DNA of 54,986 bases. Origin: Gammaproteobacteria bacterium. GTDB taxonomy: Bacteria; Pseudomonadota; Gammaproteobacteria; UBA9339. This document shows positions 1 to 10,100 of the stretch, one piece after another. Position numbers and translations under genes: made by a program. The stretch spans positions 7,522-62,507 of the forward strand of contig JAMCWR010000019.1 of assembly GCA_023480665.1 (NCBI GenBank), written 5' to 3'. A model generated the notes under the pieces. That model did not search any database, had not been told where the DNA came from, and was given only the letters and a program-made list of their open reading frames with translations. Positions within the stretch are counted from its first letter, which is position 1; every line of letters begins with the position of its first letter.

Positions 1-1
1 G

Positions 2-3000
2 GAAGTTGCCGAGAAAAAGTCAGATACAAGTACAAATCAAGCAACAGTAGAAGAAGTAGATGATACTACGGAAGAAGATGTAGATGCAGATGATGAAGAA
101 GTAATAGACTTTGATACAAGCGATCCAAAATATCATGTTCCACATTTGGGGAGTTCCGCAAATGAGAGTCCAACAACTTATAAATTTCTACCTCAAGTTA
201 GCCTAACAGCAAATAGTGCTAGTCTTTGGCGTAGCCAATTTGTTGGTAACCAAACAAATAATGGTGATAACACAGGCGGACAGCTAGCAAGCGGAGATAT
301 AGATGGTGACGGTCGAAAAGATCTTGTTATAGGCTCCTCACATCAAGATGTTAGTACTGGTGTGGTAAGGACATTTTATGCAAGTGATTCAAATTTTCCT
401 CCAGTGGTACATTTCGGGACTCTTAGCAGTCAAGGTATGTTGGAAATTCAAGGCGATGGTAATTATGCGCAGGAGGGGGGTGGTGTAGTTGTTGGTGATT
501 TTGATAGAGATGCTAACTCAGATACTATTTCTGGGGCTCGACTAGGATGTGGAGGATTTGGTGCTGTTAGTATCTTAAGAGGTGATGGATCTAGAAGGCA
601 AAGTCCAGTTTCTGTTACAGAGATAAATGGTATTAATGGACGAAGAATAAAGGGTAAAGAAGAAAGCAATAGTGCATTTGGTAGTGCTCTTGGTTTTGGT
701 TATCGAAATGGCCAGCCGTTTTTAATTATTGGGGCTTCTGGAGCTCAAAATGGTGCTGGAGAAGTTTATATAGTACCTGGAAGTAGCGGGCCATGGACAT
801 CACCTGCTTCAATTACCAATATACCAGGTGTAACGACAATAACTGGAGCACCAGGCGATGGAGCTGGATTTGTCGTAGCGGCTTATCGTACTAGCTCATC
901 TAGTGCTGATGATGTTTTTATCGGTGCGCCATTCGCACTTAATAGTGATGGAAAAGTTTATGTAATTAGAGCTAATGCCACTACCCTTAGCCAAATATTT
1001 TTGAATAATTTACCAAGTTCTATTGGTTATGAGTTAAGGGGAGGTACTGGGACAGCTTTTGGTTGGTCGTTAGGTTTTTTAGCTCCAATTAGCAATAATG
1101 GGATGCAAGCGTTAGCTATCGGAGCTCCTTTCGCTGCAGGAGATGCTGGAGAAGTTACTGTTATTTATATCCAAGATTCTAATTATAATTGGACTAGCCA
1201 AACTCCATTTGTTAATCCAGATGGTATAAATTGGCTTAAAATTACTGGAAACAAGGTTGGAGATCAATTTGGTTATAGGGTTACTGGAATTGGAAAGTTT
1301 AATGCTAATAGTAATTATACCTTTGCGGTTGGAGCTCCTGGTGCTAATAGCGGGAGTGGAGCGGTTACTGCTTTTTTTGCCAGAAATGACAGTTGGCCGC
1401 CTTCTCTCTCTGTGGCTACAGCAACTGATGGTATTAATGCGGTACAATATAATGGTCAAGCTAATGAACATGTTGGTTCTGCAATTGTGCCAATACAACA
1501 ACCTAATGGTTATGCACATATTGCCGTTGGAGGGCGCGGTATCTCTAGTGTACCAGGAAGAGTTTATCTAATTTACGCTAATGACCAAATTTATATAGTC
1601 AATAAAACGCTAGATAATGTATATCAATTTCTGCCGATAACAATAGATAGTTCAATGTTGGGTGCTAGTAATGTTTTTGGTAGTGATGCAATAATAACTT
1701 ATAACGCCCAGACGCAAAATGCTTATTTTTCTCGCAATGGAACGACGACTGTAACTTTTACTAATCGAGAGGTAGAAGAAGGGGCGGTACAGTTTACTGC
1801 TACAGATGTTCCAAAGGTTTCTATTACAGCAACTGATGATCAAGTGAAAACAACTGCTGAAGTGACTATTGGATATGTGGGTAATTTGCAATTTACCAAA
1901 CCACCTGAATTAACCACCGCTCAGAGGCAAGTTACTCCATTTGATGCTTCAGTAGTAAGTACGAGTATTACCGGCGCAAATGCGGATGATGTAACTTTAT
2001 ATGTTACTACTACTAACGGGCATGTGGCTCTTTCTAGTGATTTAAACACGGCAGTTTCAAGTACTACACAAGGGGAAGTTAATAATGGGAATATGGTTTT
2101 TGTGACTAATGGTTCTCCATATGCTCCAACTATTACGATAATTGCAAGTTACAATAATAGATTAAATACGTCTGCTAACGTTATTGTATATTTTTCAGCA
2201 TTTCCAATCTTGAATTTTCCTCCACAGGTAACAATTGGTGAAGGTCAAACTATACCTCTAACTACTAACAATATTAATGCGCATGATCTATATTTTGGTT
2301 CAGATAAGTTAGTGTTTAAGTTTACGATAATTGATGGTGTAGTTATTGTTAATGGAGGAAAATTCAAGATTGGAAATGCTGAAAAATATACAATAACGTT
2401 AGTTTTTCTCCAACAATTGAATCCCTTACAAGGTTTGCAATGTAATGTAAGCGTTAGTAATGGCGTACTAATAACAGATCCTTTATCTTTAATAGTGAGT
2501 TTTTACCGCCAAGCCTCTTTTACTATAAATAACTTCAAGCTTAGCCAGCAAACTAATCCAGTATCAATTCAAAATATGTTAGGCGTATTTGATCCAAATA
2601 CTAATCCTGTTATTGACCCTAGGACGTTAAAAATTTCTTGGTATAATTTGACCCATGCTATTATTGATTCAAAATATAATCCTGGAGTTCCTCTAACAGA
2701 ATATACTTTTGGTGAACAGTCTTCAATTAGGGTTACTCTAGATGGAAGTGAATTCCCTCCTTCTGCTTCTTTAAGAGTTGCTAATAGTGTTGTTGCAAGT
2801 TCATTTATTCCATTGAATGTTGTACGTTGGAATTTAGCACCAAAAATTACTATTTGTAGCTTTAATGTTACAGAAGATGGTTCTCTTGTCTTAAGTATAA
2901 ATAACTTAGACGTTCGTGACTCTGATACAGATAGAACTCAATTGCGGTATGTGTTTAAAGTGCGTAATGGCCAAATTGTTTATGTTAGTAACCCAAGTGT

Positions 3001-4447
3001 TGCAGTAGCTCAAGCACCTGTAGTTGATGTTGATGCAGGAAGGATGGCTTTAGTTACGGGAGATCTCCCGCCGAGTATTACAGTTAGTGCAGCTGATCAG
3101 GAGGTGGAATCACCTTCAACAAGTGCCGCAGTGGCATTCTATCGAAAACCCGTAGTAAATGCATGTATCGTAGTAAATCAAGGCGAGCCAGTAGTAATAG
3201 ACTCTTCGCAGCTAAGTGCTACATCCTTCACAGTAACAGATCCAAAACAAATAGTTTTTACAACCAGTGAAGAAGAGCATTGTAAGTTTGTTTTTGCTGC
3301 AAATCAAAGTGTGGCGATTCATAGTTTTACTTTACAAGATGTTATTGATAAAAAAGTATTGCTAATTCCTGATGGTAGTTCAGCTGAACCACGTGCCTCA
3401 ATCTCAGCAAGTGATGGCTATGCAGCTTCAGATGCTGCAGATATCGTGTTTGATTTTGATACACTACCCCAAGTCAAGAGTAACATTGTAGCGCGTCAAG
3501 CTACCCGTGAGCCTATTACTAGCAGCATGCTAAGTGCTACTAGTGCGTATGCAGATGCTGATTTATTACGTTTCAATGCTATCGTTAATAGTGGCCGATT
3601 TTCAGTAGACTATTTTTCCCAGTGGCAAATTAATCTTGGAGATATTTATTTTGAACCAGATGGAACTGATAATGCTCCGTCTGGGTCAATTATAGTAAGT
3701 GATGGCAGAATTCAAACTCAAGTGCCGTTATCTTTTACTTTTATTCCCGAAAGTGCTAACAACAATGTAGTTAAATACGCGGTAATTTGTAGCTGTAGCA
3801 GTGGCGCTGTTGGGATGTTTTTTTGGTTAATTAAGCGTTATCGTGAACAACAAGCTCTCAATCAGTATCCTGGGGTTTCATTTAAGCAACAAGTTTGCCG
3901 AGGTATTTTAGCTAATATGAATTTATCTCCGTGCTTAGGAGCAATAGGTGACGAGTTAAAAGACCAGTTTGAGAGTGCAGTAAATAAACTATTAGTTGAG
4001 TTACGGAAAAAGAATATTGGAACAACATTTGTACAACTAGGTTTGAAAAAACAGCAGCAATTAGTTAAAACTATTGTCGAACAAACCGCAAGAATTATTT
4101 TAGGTGAGCGCGGATGCTGTTATAAATTTGGTAAATTTTTCATAAATTTTTGCCATGCACAAATAACACCTGAACAAATTGAGCAATATGCGTATGAGAT
4201 AGCTGAAGCAGTTGAAACTGTTTTAAAAGAGCCACAAGCTTCAGTTACTGCTTCATCTGGTAGTGAAAGAGCAGCAGAAGCAAAACTTGAATCTGTTTGT
4301 ATTGAAATGCAAAACCCAAGCAATAGACCACCTACTGTAGTTGCTAGTACCTCAGCTGTAGCCAATTCAGATGAAATACGTCAAGATAGTTTATTGCAGA
4401 TCAGCCAATTGAGTAGATCCCCTTCTTCCGTGAGCCTTAACCCATGA
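2..4447 (+). CDS. Giant surface protein with FG-GAP (integrin-alpha-like) propeller, CSPG-like repeats and C-terminal membrane anchor; 5' end cut by window edge
   Basis: The frame is open from base 2, so the gene starts upstream of the window; the first available start (TTG at 146) is internal. 1481 residues are visible. Residues ~75-530 hold seven FG-GAP-type repeats, each with a G-x-x-F/V-G or GD-h-DGDG-type strand followed by an h-x-h-G-A-P-like strand. Repeats 1 and 2 keep DIDGDGRKD and DFDRDANSD, the calcium-loop pattern of integrin-alpha propellers. Residues ~530-1255 hold about seven diverged ~95-residue modules resembling CSPG/cadherin-like repeats, with endings such as IYFEPDGTDNAPSGSIIVSDG-like segments. 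A single hydrophobic span (~1258-1280, YAVICSCSSGAVGMFFWLI) is followed by KRYR and a ~200-residue tail, helical then Ser/Ala-rich. The stop overlaps the next start (ATGA), suggesting coupled translation. By analogy with the folds, it is probably an adhesin. The signal peptide, if any, lies outside the window. Confidence 0.8.
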   Translation, partial: EVAEKKSDTSTNQATVEEVDDTTEEDVDADDEEVIDFDTSDPKYHVPHLGSSANESPTTYKFLPQVSLTANSASLWRSQFVGNQTNNGDNTGGQLASGDIDGDGRKDLVIGSSHQDVSTGVVRTFYASDSNFPPVVHFGTLSSQGMLEIQGDGNYAQEGGGVVVGDFDRDANSDTISGARLGCGGFGAVSILRGDGSRRQSPVSVTEINGINGRRIKGKEESNSAFGSALGFGYRNGQPFLIIGASGAQNGAGEVYIVPGSSGPWTSPASITNIPGVTTITGAPGDGAGFVVAAYRTSSSSADDVFIGAPFALNSDGKVYVIRANATTLSQIFLNNLPSSIGYELRGGTGTAFGWSLGFLAPISNNGMQALAIGAPFAAGDAGEVTVIYIQDSNYNWTSQTPFVNPDGINWLKITGNKVGDQFGYRVTGIGKFNANSNYTFAVGAPGANSGSGAVTAFFARNDSWPPSLSVATATDGINAVQYNGQANEHVGSAIVPIQQPNGYAHIAVGGRGISSVPGRVYLIYANDQIYIVNKTLDNVYQFLPITIDSSMLGASNVFGSDAIITYNAQTQNAYFSRNGTTTVTFTNREVEEGAVQFTATDVPKVSITATDDQVKTTAEVTIGYVGNLQFTKPPELTTAQRQVTPFDASVVSTSITGANADDVTLYVTTTNGHVALSSDLNTAVSSTTQGEVNNGNMVFVTNGSPYAPTITIIASYNNRLNTSANVIVYFSAFPILNFPPQVTIGEGQTIPLTTNNINAHDLYFGSDKLVFKFTIIDGVVIVNGGKFKIGNAEKYTITLVFLQQLNPLQGLQCNVSVSNGVLITDPLSLIVSFYRQASFTINNFKLSQQTNPVSIQNMLGVFDPNTNPVIDPRTLKISWYNLTHAIIDSKYNPGVPLTEYTFGEQSSIRVTLDGSEFPPSASLRVANSVVASSFIPLNVVRWNLAPKITICSFNVTEDGSLVLSINNLDVRDSDTDRTQLRYVFKVRNGQIVYVSNPSVAVAQAPVVDVDAGRMALVTGDLPPSITVSAADQEVESPSTSAAVAFYRKPVVNACIVVNQGEPVVIDSSQLSATSFTVTDPKQIVFTTSEEEHCKFVFAANQSVAIHSFTLQDVIDKKVLLIPDGSSAEPRASISASDGYAASDAADIVFDFDTLPQVKSNIVARQATREPITSSMLSATSAYADADLLRFNAIVNSGRFSVDYFSQWQINLGDIYFEPDGTDNAPSGSIIVSDGRIQTQVPLSFTFIPESANNNVVKYAVICSCSSGAVGMFFWLIKRYREQQALNQYPGVSFKQQVCRGILANMNLSPCLGAIGDELKDQFESAVNKLLVELRKKNIGTTFVQLGLKKQQQLVKTIVEQTARIILGERGCCYKFGKFFINFCHAQITPEQIEQYAYEIAEAVETVLKEPQASVTASSGSERAAEAKLESVCIEMQNPSNRPPTVVASTSAVANSDEIRQDSLLQISQLSRSPSSVSLNP

Positions 4448-7101
4448 GTGTAGATGGTCCACTAACTTTACATCGTGCGCAATGTCAGCAGTTGTTAAAC
4501 ATTATTCATTTTCAGATCGAGCAAGTTAAGATTTCATACAACACTGTTAACGCAACTAATCCAGTTAATCCATTTGCTTTGCTAGTTAATGAGGAGGAAA
4601 TGTTAACTGAGCTTGAGGCGATAAAAAAATTATGCATAGAAATTAATGGTTGTTATCAGCAGGCTGATCACCAAATTCTTACTGCAATGGAACGAAAGAT
4701 AAAATCTAATTTATCTGAACTGCAAAAAATGCAGAATACGCTTACAGTAACTTTGCAGCTATTTACAGAGCAAAAAGATTTTGTTGATGATGAAGATCAT
4801 GCAACTGCAACTGTTTTTGAGTCTTTTGCTACGGTACAAGATGAAGTAAAAAGTATCAGGAACTTGAATCAGGCTTTAACTGGTTTACTTCTGGATGGTA
4901 AGTCTATTAACAATGCTCAATTAGAACGGTATGAAAGTCAAGATGAATTGCTTACATCAAAGACAGAAGCATTTGAAAAAATAATTGCTGAGGTTAAGGG
5001 TAAATTAGTTACTGCTAATATTCAAGATGCATTTTTAACTCATTTTTTTGCCGATGAACTTACAGAAGCACTGCAGCAACAGTTACGTATTTTGCTTTTA
5101 TACCGTTGGCAAAGCGAGGTTACCAGTCAAGGTGATGCTATTATAAAAAAATATCCAGAGCAAAATTTGCAACAGTGTTTAAAACTCCAACAGTTATTAG
5201 TGAAATATAAGTTGCAATTTTATAATGCTTATTACGCAAGCCAAGGTCGCAATGCAGCTGCGCGTAATGAGCTTTTTGAGCACGTTGCTTTAGCAGTTAC
5301 ATATGGATCTGAGGCTACGGGCAAGCGCGCTCAAATTACTCCACAACAAATTTTTGCTCAACTTGAAACAGAAGAGCAGGGCGCAAGCGATATAACAGAT
5401 AAACTAGAAGGTGATTATCGAAAGCATACTGTATGGCAAAAGGCAATGATTAATGCAGCAATGCTTGTTATTAGCACTCCGTATTATCAATTTTCTGAGG
5501 CTTGGTTAGAACTAGGCGAAGCATTAACCGACAAACACACTGGCATTTATCCTTGTGATATTAAACTTGATGACGATGTTTTTGGTTGCTGTGCAGTAGT
5601 TGGAGCGGCTGGTTTGGCTGGAGGAGTTAGTTATGTTAGCCACCGAACTGGCGATAGTTTATTGGGGTTAGGTATTGAAGCGCTGCGATCTAGTTTAGAT
5701 AGTTGTATTTTTTATTGGGGTAATATGTTGGGGTGTAATAGTGCGCGCCTAGTACAAACATTGCCAAAAACTAGAAAAGTTATCGGGATAGCAGCAGGGG
5801 TAGCAACAGCAACGGTTTTATGTGCTTTAACCGGCGACATTACAGCACCCGAAGCTACTTATATTATTGGTGGTTATTTAATTGGAACAACTGCTAGGGA
5901 TTTAAGTAAATTGTATTTATCTGGGAGATCAGACAATACCATCCACCGTGCTTTAAGGAAGGCTTCTCCATTAATAAACTGCCTAGTTGGTTCGGTGAGC
6001 GTTTATAGTGTTTGTGCACTGAGTGGGATTGGATCTTCTCTTACCAATTATGTGCTATTTAGTTATTTAGCTAGCAATACATGCCAAGAAGCGGTAACAG
6101 TAGCTGCTTATCATATGCAGCCTCGATTAACTAGATTGATGCATAGAATGCTAGATACAGAAAAGTTATTAAAAGCATTACCAGTCGTAAGTTGGTTATC
6201 TGGTTTTGCTATTGCTGTAGGTGGCTGTGCTATGGTAGTTGGTATAAGGTCGCCTTATACCCGTGATGCTGCATTCTGTTATTTTGCTGGTTCGGGATGC
6301 CAAGCTTTAGTTACTAGAATTTTAGATTATGCAAAAAAACGCGCAGCTGATTCTGATTGGTTACAGAAGAAATTTTCAGGTTTTATTAAAGTATTGCCTA
6401 GTGGAAGATGGTGTCTTGGATTGGCAACTACCTTTATTAGTGGAGCATGCTTTGCAGGCATAGATTCACCTACGACTCAGTATGCGATGCTCACTTATGC
6501 TGCAAGTACTACTTTAGGAAGTCTTAGTAAAAATTTTTTCCGTTTGCAAAGCAGTACGGCTAATACAATTGGTGTGAGTAGTGCTGTTGCTTCTAGTATC
6601 TTACTATTTGGTATGGCTGAACCTGAAACCAATCAAATTGTTGTACCTACAATCTTGGGTTATACAAGTAGTATTTTTGTTGGTGCAGTTATCGATGCTT
6701 GCAAAGCTAAAAAACTGAGCATGAGTAGTAAGCAGCAATTTAAGCATTGTCTGGAGATTTTGACTATTATTCCAAAATGTGCTGCATTTGTGTTTGGGAG
6801 CAATTATCTTGCTCCTAAGGTTAAACAAACCTACAACCGATTATTTCGTACTAACTTAACCAGAGAAGAAAGTTTGCAGTTACTTGCTAATCAGCAAGAA
6901 TGTTTGGTGGATACAGTTGAGTGCAAACGTGCAGCATGGACAATTTTAGATTTGCCGAAAGATGCAAGTTTAGCTGAGGCCGAAAAATTGTACCGGGAAC
7001 TAATGCTCGATGTGCATCCGGATGTGGTTGGTGGATCTGAGCAGAGAGCGGCAGAATATAACACTGCTATAGTAGCACTGCGTGGACTTAATAATGATTA
7101 A
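4444..7101 (+). CDS. Multi-pass membrane protein with N-terminal helical region and C-terminal J domain
   Basis: 885 residues. Residues 1-~330 are polar and helix-rich (Gln/Glu/Lys), probably coiled coil. Residues ~380-815 hold about ten hydrophobic spans arranged as five similar units spaced roughly 75-80 residues apart, each a Gly/Ala-rich span, a short loop with a Pro/Thr and a second span ending near a Tyr (for example around ITAPEATYIIGGYLIG and IDSPTTQYAMLTYAA). The last ~60 residues form a compact J domain (AAWTILDLPKDASLAEAEK, then YRELMLDVHPDVVGG) with the HPD signature at about residue 858, the motif that stimulates Hsp70 ATPase. The start overlaps the upstream stop by ATGA, so it is probably made together with the FG-GAP protein. 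A J domain on the end of a polytopic membrane protein could recruit DnaK, or host Hsp70 if exported. The role is unknown; the HPD and repeat reading are seen, the function is inference. Confidence 0.75.
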   Translation: MSVDGPLTLHRAQCQQLLNIIHFQIEQVKISYNTVNATNPVNPFALLVNEEEMLTELEAIKKLCIEINGCYQQADHQILTAMERKIKSNLSELQKMQNTLTVTLQLFTEQKDFVDDEDHATATVFESFATVQDEVKSIRNLNQALTGLLLDGKSINNAQLERYESQDELLTSKTEAFEKIIAEVKGKLVTANIQDAFLTHFFADELTEALQQQLRILLLYRWQSEVTSQGDAIIKKYPEQNLQQCLKLQQLLVKYKLQFYNAYYASQGRNAAARNELFEHVALAVTYGSEATGKRAQITPQQIFAQLETEEQGASDITDKLEGDYRKHTVWQKAMINAAMLVISTPYYQFSEAWLELGEALTDKHTGIYPCDIKLDDDVFGCCAVVGAAGLAGGVSYVSHRTGDSLLGLGIEALRSSLDSCIFYWGNMLGCNSARLVQTLPKTRKVIGIAAGVATATVLCALTGDITAPEATYIIGGYLIGTTARDLSKLYLSGRSDNTIHRALRKASPLINCLVGSVSVYSVCALSGIGSSLTNYVLFSYLASNTCQEAVTVAAYHMQPRLTRLMHRMLDTEKLLKALPVVSWLSGFAIAVGGCAMVVGIRSPYTRDAAFCYFAGSGCQALVTRILDYAKKRAADSDWLQKKFSGFIKVLPSGRWCLGLATTFISGACFAGIDSPTTQYAMLTYAASTTLGSLSKNFFRLQSSTANTIGVSSAVASSILLFGMAEPETNQIVVPTILGYTSSIFVGAVIDACKAKKLSMSSKQQFKHCLEILTIIPKCAAFVFGSNYLAPKVKQTYNRLFRTNLTREESLQLLANQQECLVDTVECKRAAWTILDLPKDASLAEAEKLYRELMLDVHPDVVGGSEQRAAEYNTAIVALRGLNND

Positions 7102-7156
7102 TTGATTATTTTGTAACTTGGTGGCTAAATAATATTAATTGGAACGGAATTGATGT

Positions 7157-10100
7157 ATGTTTAAGGATGTTAAGTTAATCAAACTAATTGTATTATCGCT
7201 CTTGATGGCTCTTTTATTTTCTGCGCCGATTGATGCGCAAACTGATAAGTCTCAACTTCAACCACAACCTTTTGAACAGAGTTTATCTAACAACACTGAC
7301 CAAGTATTATCGTTTAATTCAACTAATTTCGGACTAACAGGACCTTTTGTTTTAAGTGGTGAGTATAGTAAAAATTTCGGTTACATGTTGAAGGGAAGTT
7401 GGGCACAGCTATTTTTGCCAGAGACAGCGGCAAACCTTGTTTTCGAATATGGTAGTAAGCAAAAACGTATTAATGGAACTATTGGGCAAGGATTTTTTTC
7501 TTCTAACCGAATTAAGTTTACCGCAGAGCGTTTATGGCAAGATATTGATTTTGATTTCACTTCTGGGAATGTGACCAAAATGTTAGCGCAGAATGCTTTT
7601 GGGTTAACATACGAATTTTTAATTTCCGAGGGGTTTTTTCGCGATATTAATTTAAATGCTTCCTATAGCAAAGCTGATAGTAAAGCTTTAGATGCTATTA
7701 GCTATTTCAATGGGGATGGTTTATTTACTACTAATTATCGCAATATTGTTGGTGGCAAAGATAAGAGTATAAATGCAGGTATCGATTTGCATCCGCATCG
7801 TTCTAATAATATAGGATTACAATTAAATTACGATGCGTTAACTTACCTACCACTTTATGATACAACACTAAAGAATGTTTATGGTTTTGGCGTTTCAATA
7901 AGCTTAAAACAACTGATTACCGATCGTATCAAACTGCAATTATCAATGAGCAATCGCAAGATTTATAAAGATTACCAAACAGAGTTAGATTTTTTATTTC
8001 CTAGTAAAAAAGGTAGTTTGTTAGAGTTTGGCATTACTGGAGAGCGAGTAACTGGTGTTACTGATCAACCAAACGATAATCGGGTTTTAGTGCATGCACG
8101 TTATTCAATTGATGCTAATTTAAATAATGAACAACCTAAATTTAATTTAGATAGCAACAGTAGTGATACTAGTTTGCTTAGTTGGACAACTAATCCAGCT
8201 GTTTATATGCAAGCTGTGCTTGTGGCTAAAGATCAGGCTAATGTTACATATTATAAGCCAACTATTATGTTGCATGAAGTGCAAGCTATTATTGGTAAAG
8301 CAATAGATTTATCCATTAAACAATACATTAAGGCGGGTTACGGAACAATTAAATCAGTCTATTCATCAATTATTAATTTGTATGGGTTACATTTTTTCTT
8401 ATCTAGTGATGGTAAAGATGTGAGGATTGTTGGTATTCCTAAGATTCCTCCAACAGCAATACTTAATCAGCATAGGCAAATCAATGATGAGTTACGTTAT
8501 CCTGTTGATATATCGGTAGTTAACTCTGCTGGACAAAGTAGTTCTTCAACTTTTTATCTTAACTTAACTAGCAAAAAACCAGCGACATTAGTTTCGATTG
8601 CAGTGACGCCGGCATCAAAGAGCATTACTAAAGGTACGACGCAAAAATATATTGCAACCGGAACTTATTCTGATGGAACAAAACAAGTAATAACTCCAGA
8701 CGCTTGGAGTTCAGCAAAAACTACAGTAGCAACTATTGATAGCAAGGGATTAGCAACAGCAGTTGGTTTAGGAATTACAACGATTAGTGCAACGAAAGAC
8801 AAGATATCAGGAAGTACAGATTTAACTGTTACAGCTGCAACATTGGTTTCGATAGCAGTAACTCCGACAGCTAAAAGCATTGCAAAGGGCACAACACAGC
8901 AATACACAGCAACTGGAACCTACACTGATGGAACGAAACAAGTAATAACTCCAGATGCTTGGAGTTCAGCAAAAACTACAGTAGCAACTATTGATAGTAA
9001 GGGATTAGCAACAGCAGTTGGTTTAGGAATTACAACGATTAGTGCAACGAAAGACAAGATATCAGGAAGTACAGATTTAACTGTTACAGCTGCAACATTA
9101 GTTTCAATAGCAGTAACACCAACTGTGCAGAGTATTGCAAAAGGTACAACGCAACAATACAAAGCAACAGGAATCTACACAGATGGTACGACAAGTGATA
9201 TTACTACAGTAGTAAATTGGCACTCATCAGACTCAGTTAATGCACCAATTAATAATGTTGGGTTAGCAACAGGCAATGGTGAAACTCCAATTGGAATGGA
9301 TGCGGTGATGAAGGCGACACTGGGAACGACTTCAGGGAGCGCAGCGCCACATGGAACGATATCAGGAAGTGCTACGTTAACAGTAACTGCTCCAGTACTT
9401 GTATCAATAGCAGTGACCCCGGCATCACAGAGTATAGCAAAAGGTTTAACCCAACAATATACCGCAACTGGAACTTATTCTGATGGAACAAAACAAGTAA
9501 TTACACCAGATGCTTGGAATTCAGCAAAAACTACAGTAGCAACTATTGATAGTAAGGGAATAGCAACAGGAGTTGGTTTAGGAACTACTACGATTAGTGC
9601 AACAAAAGACAAGATATCAGGAAGTACAGATTTAACTGTTACAGCTGCAACATTAGTTTCAATAGCAGTGACACCAGATGTGCAGAGTATCGCCAAAGGT
9701 ACAACGCAACAATACAAAGCAACAGGAACCTACACAGACCATTCGACAAGTGATATTACTACGCAAGTAAAGTGGAACTCATCCGACTCAGCTAATGCAC
9801 CGATTAATAGTACTGGATTAGCAACAGGAAATGGTAAAACTCCAATTGGAATGGATGCTAAGATAACTGCAACACAGGGCACAATATCAGGAACTGCTAT
9901 GTTAACAGTAACTGACCCAGTACTTGTATCAATAGCAGTAACGCCAGATGTACAGAGTATTGCAAAAGGTACAACGCAACAATACAAAGCGACAGGAACC
10001 TACACAGATCATTCGACAAGTGATATTACTACGCAAGTAAAGTGGAACTCATCCGACTCAGCTAATGCACCGATTAATAGTACTGGATTAGCAACAGGAA

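Noticed and set aside
8665..9987. Series of four similar ~80-residue frames on the minus strand
   Set aside because: They are shadows of the repeated Ig-domain coding sequence on the + strand; their similarity reflects the DNA repeat.
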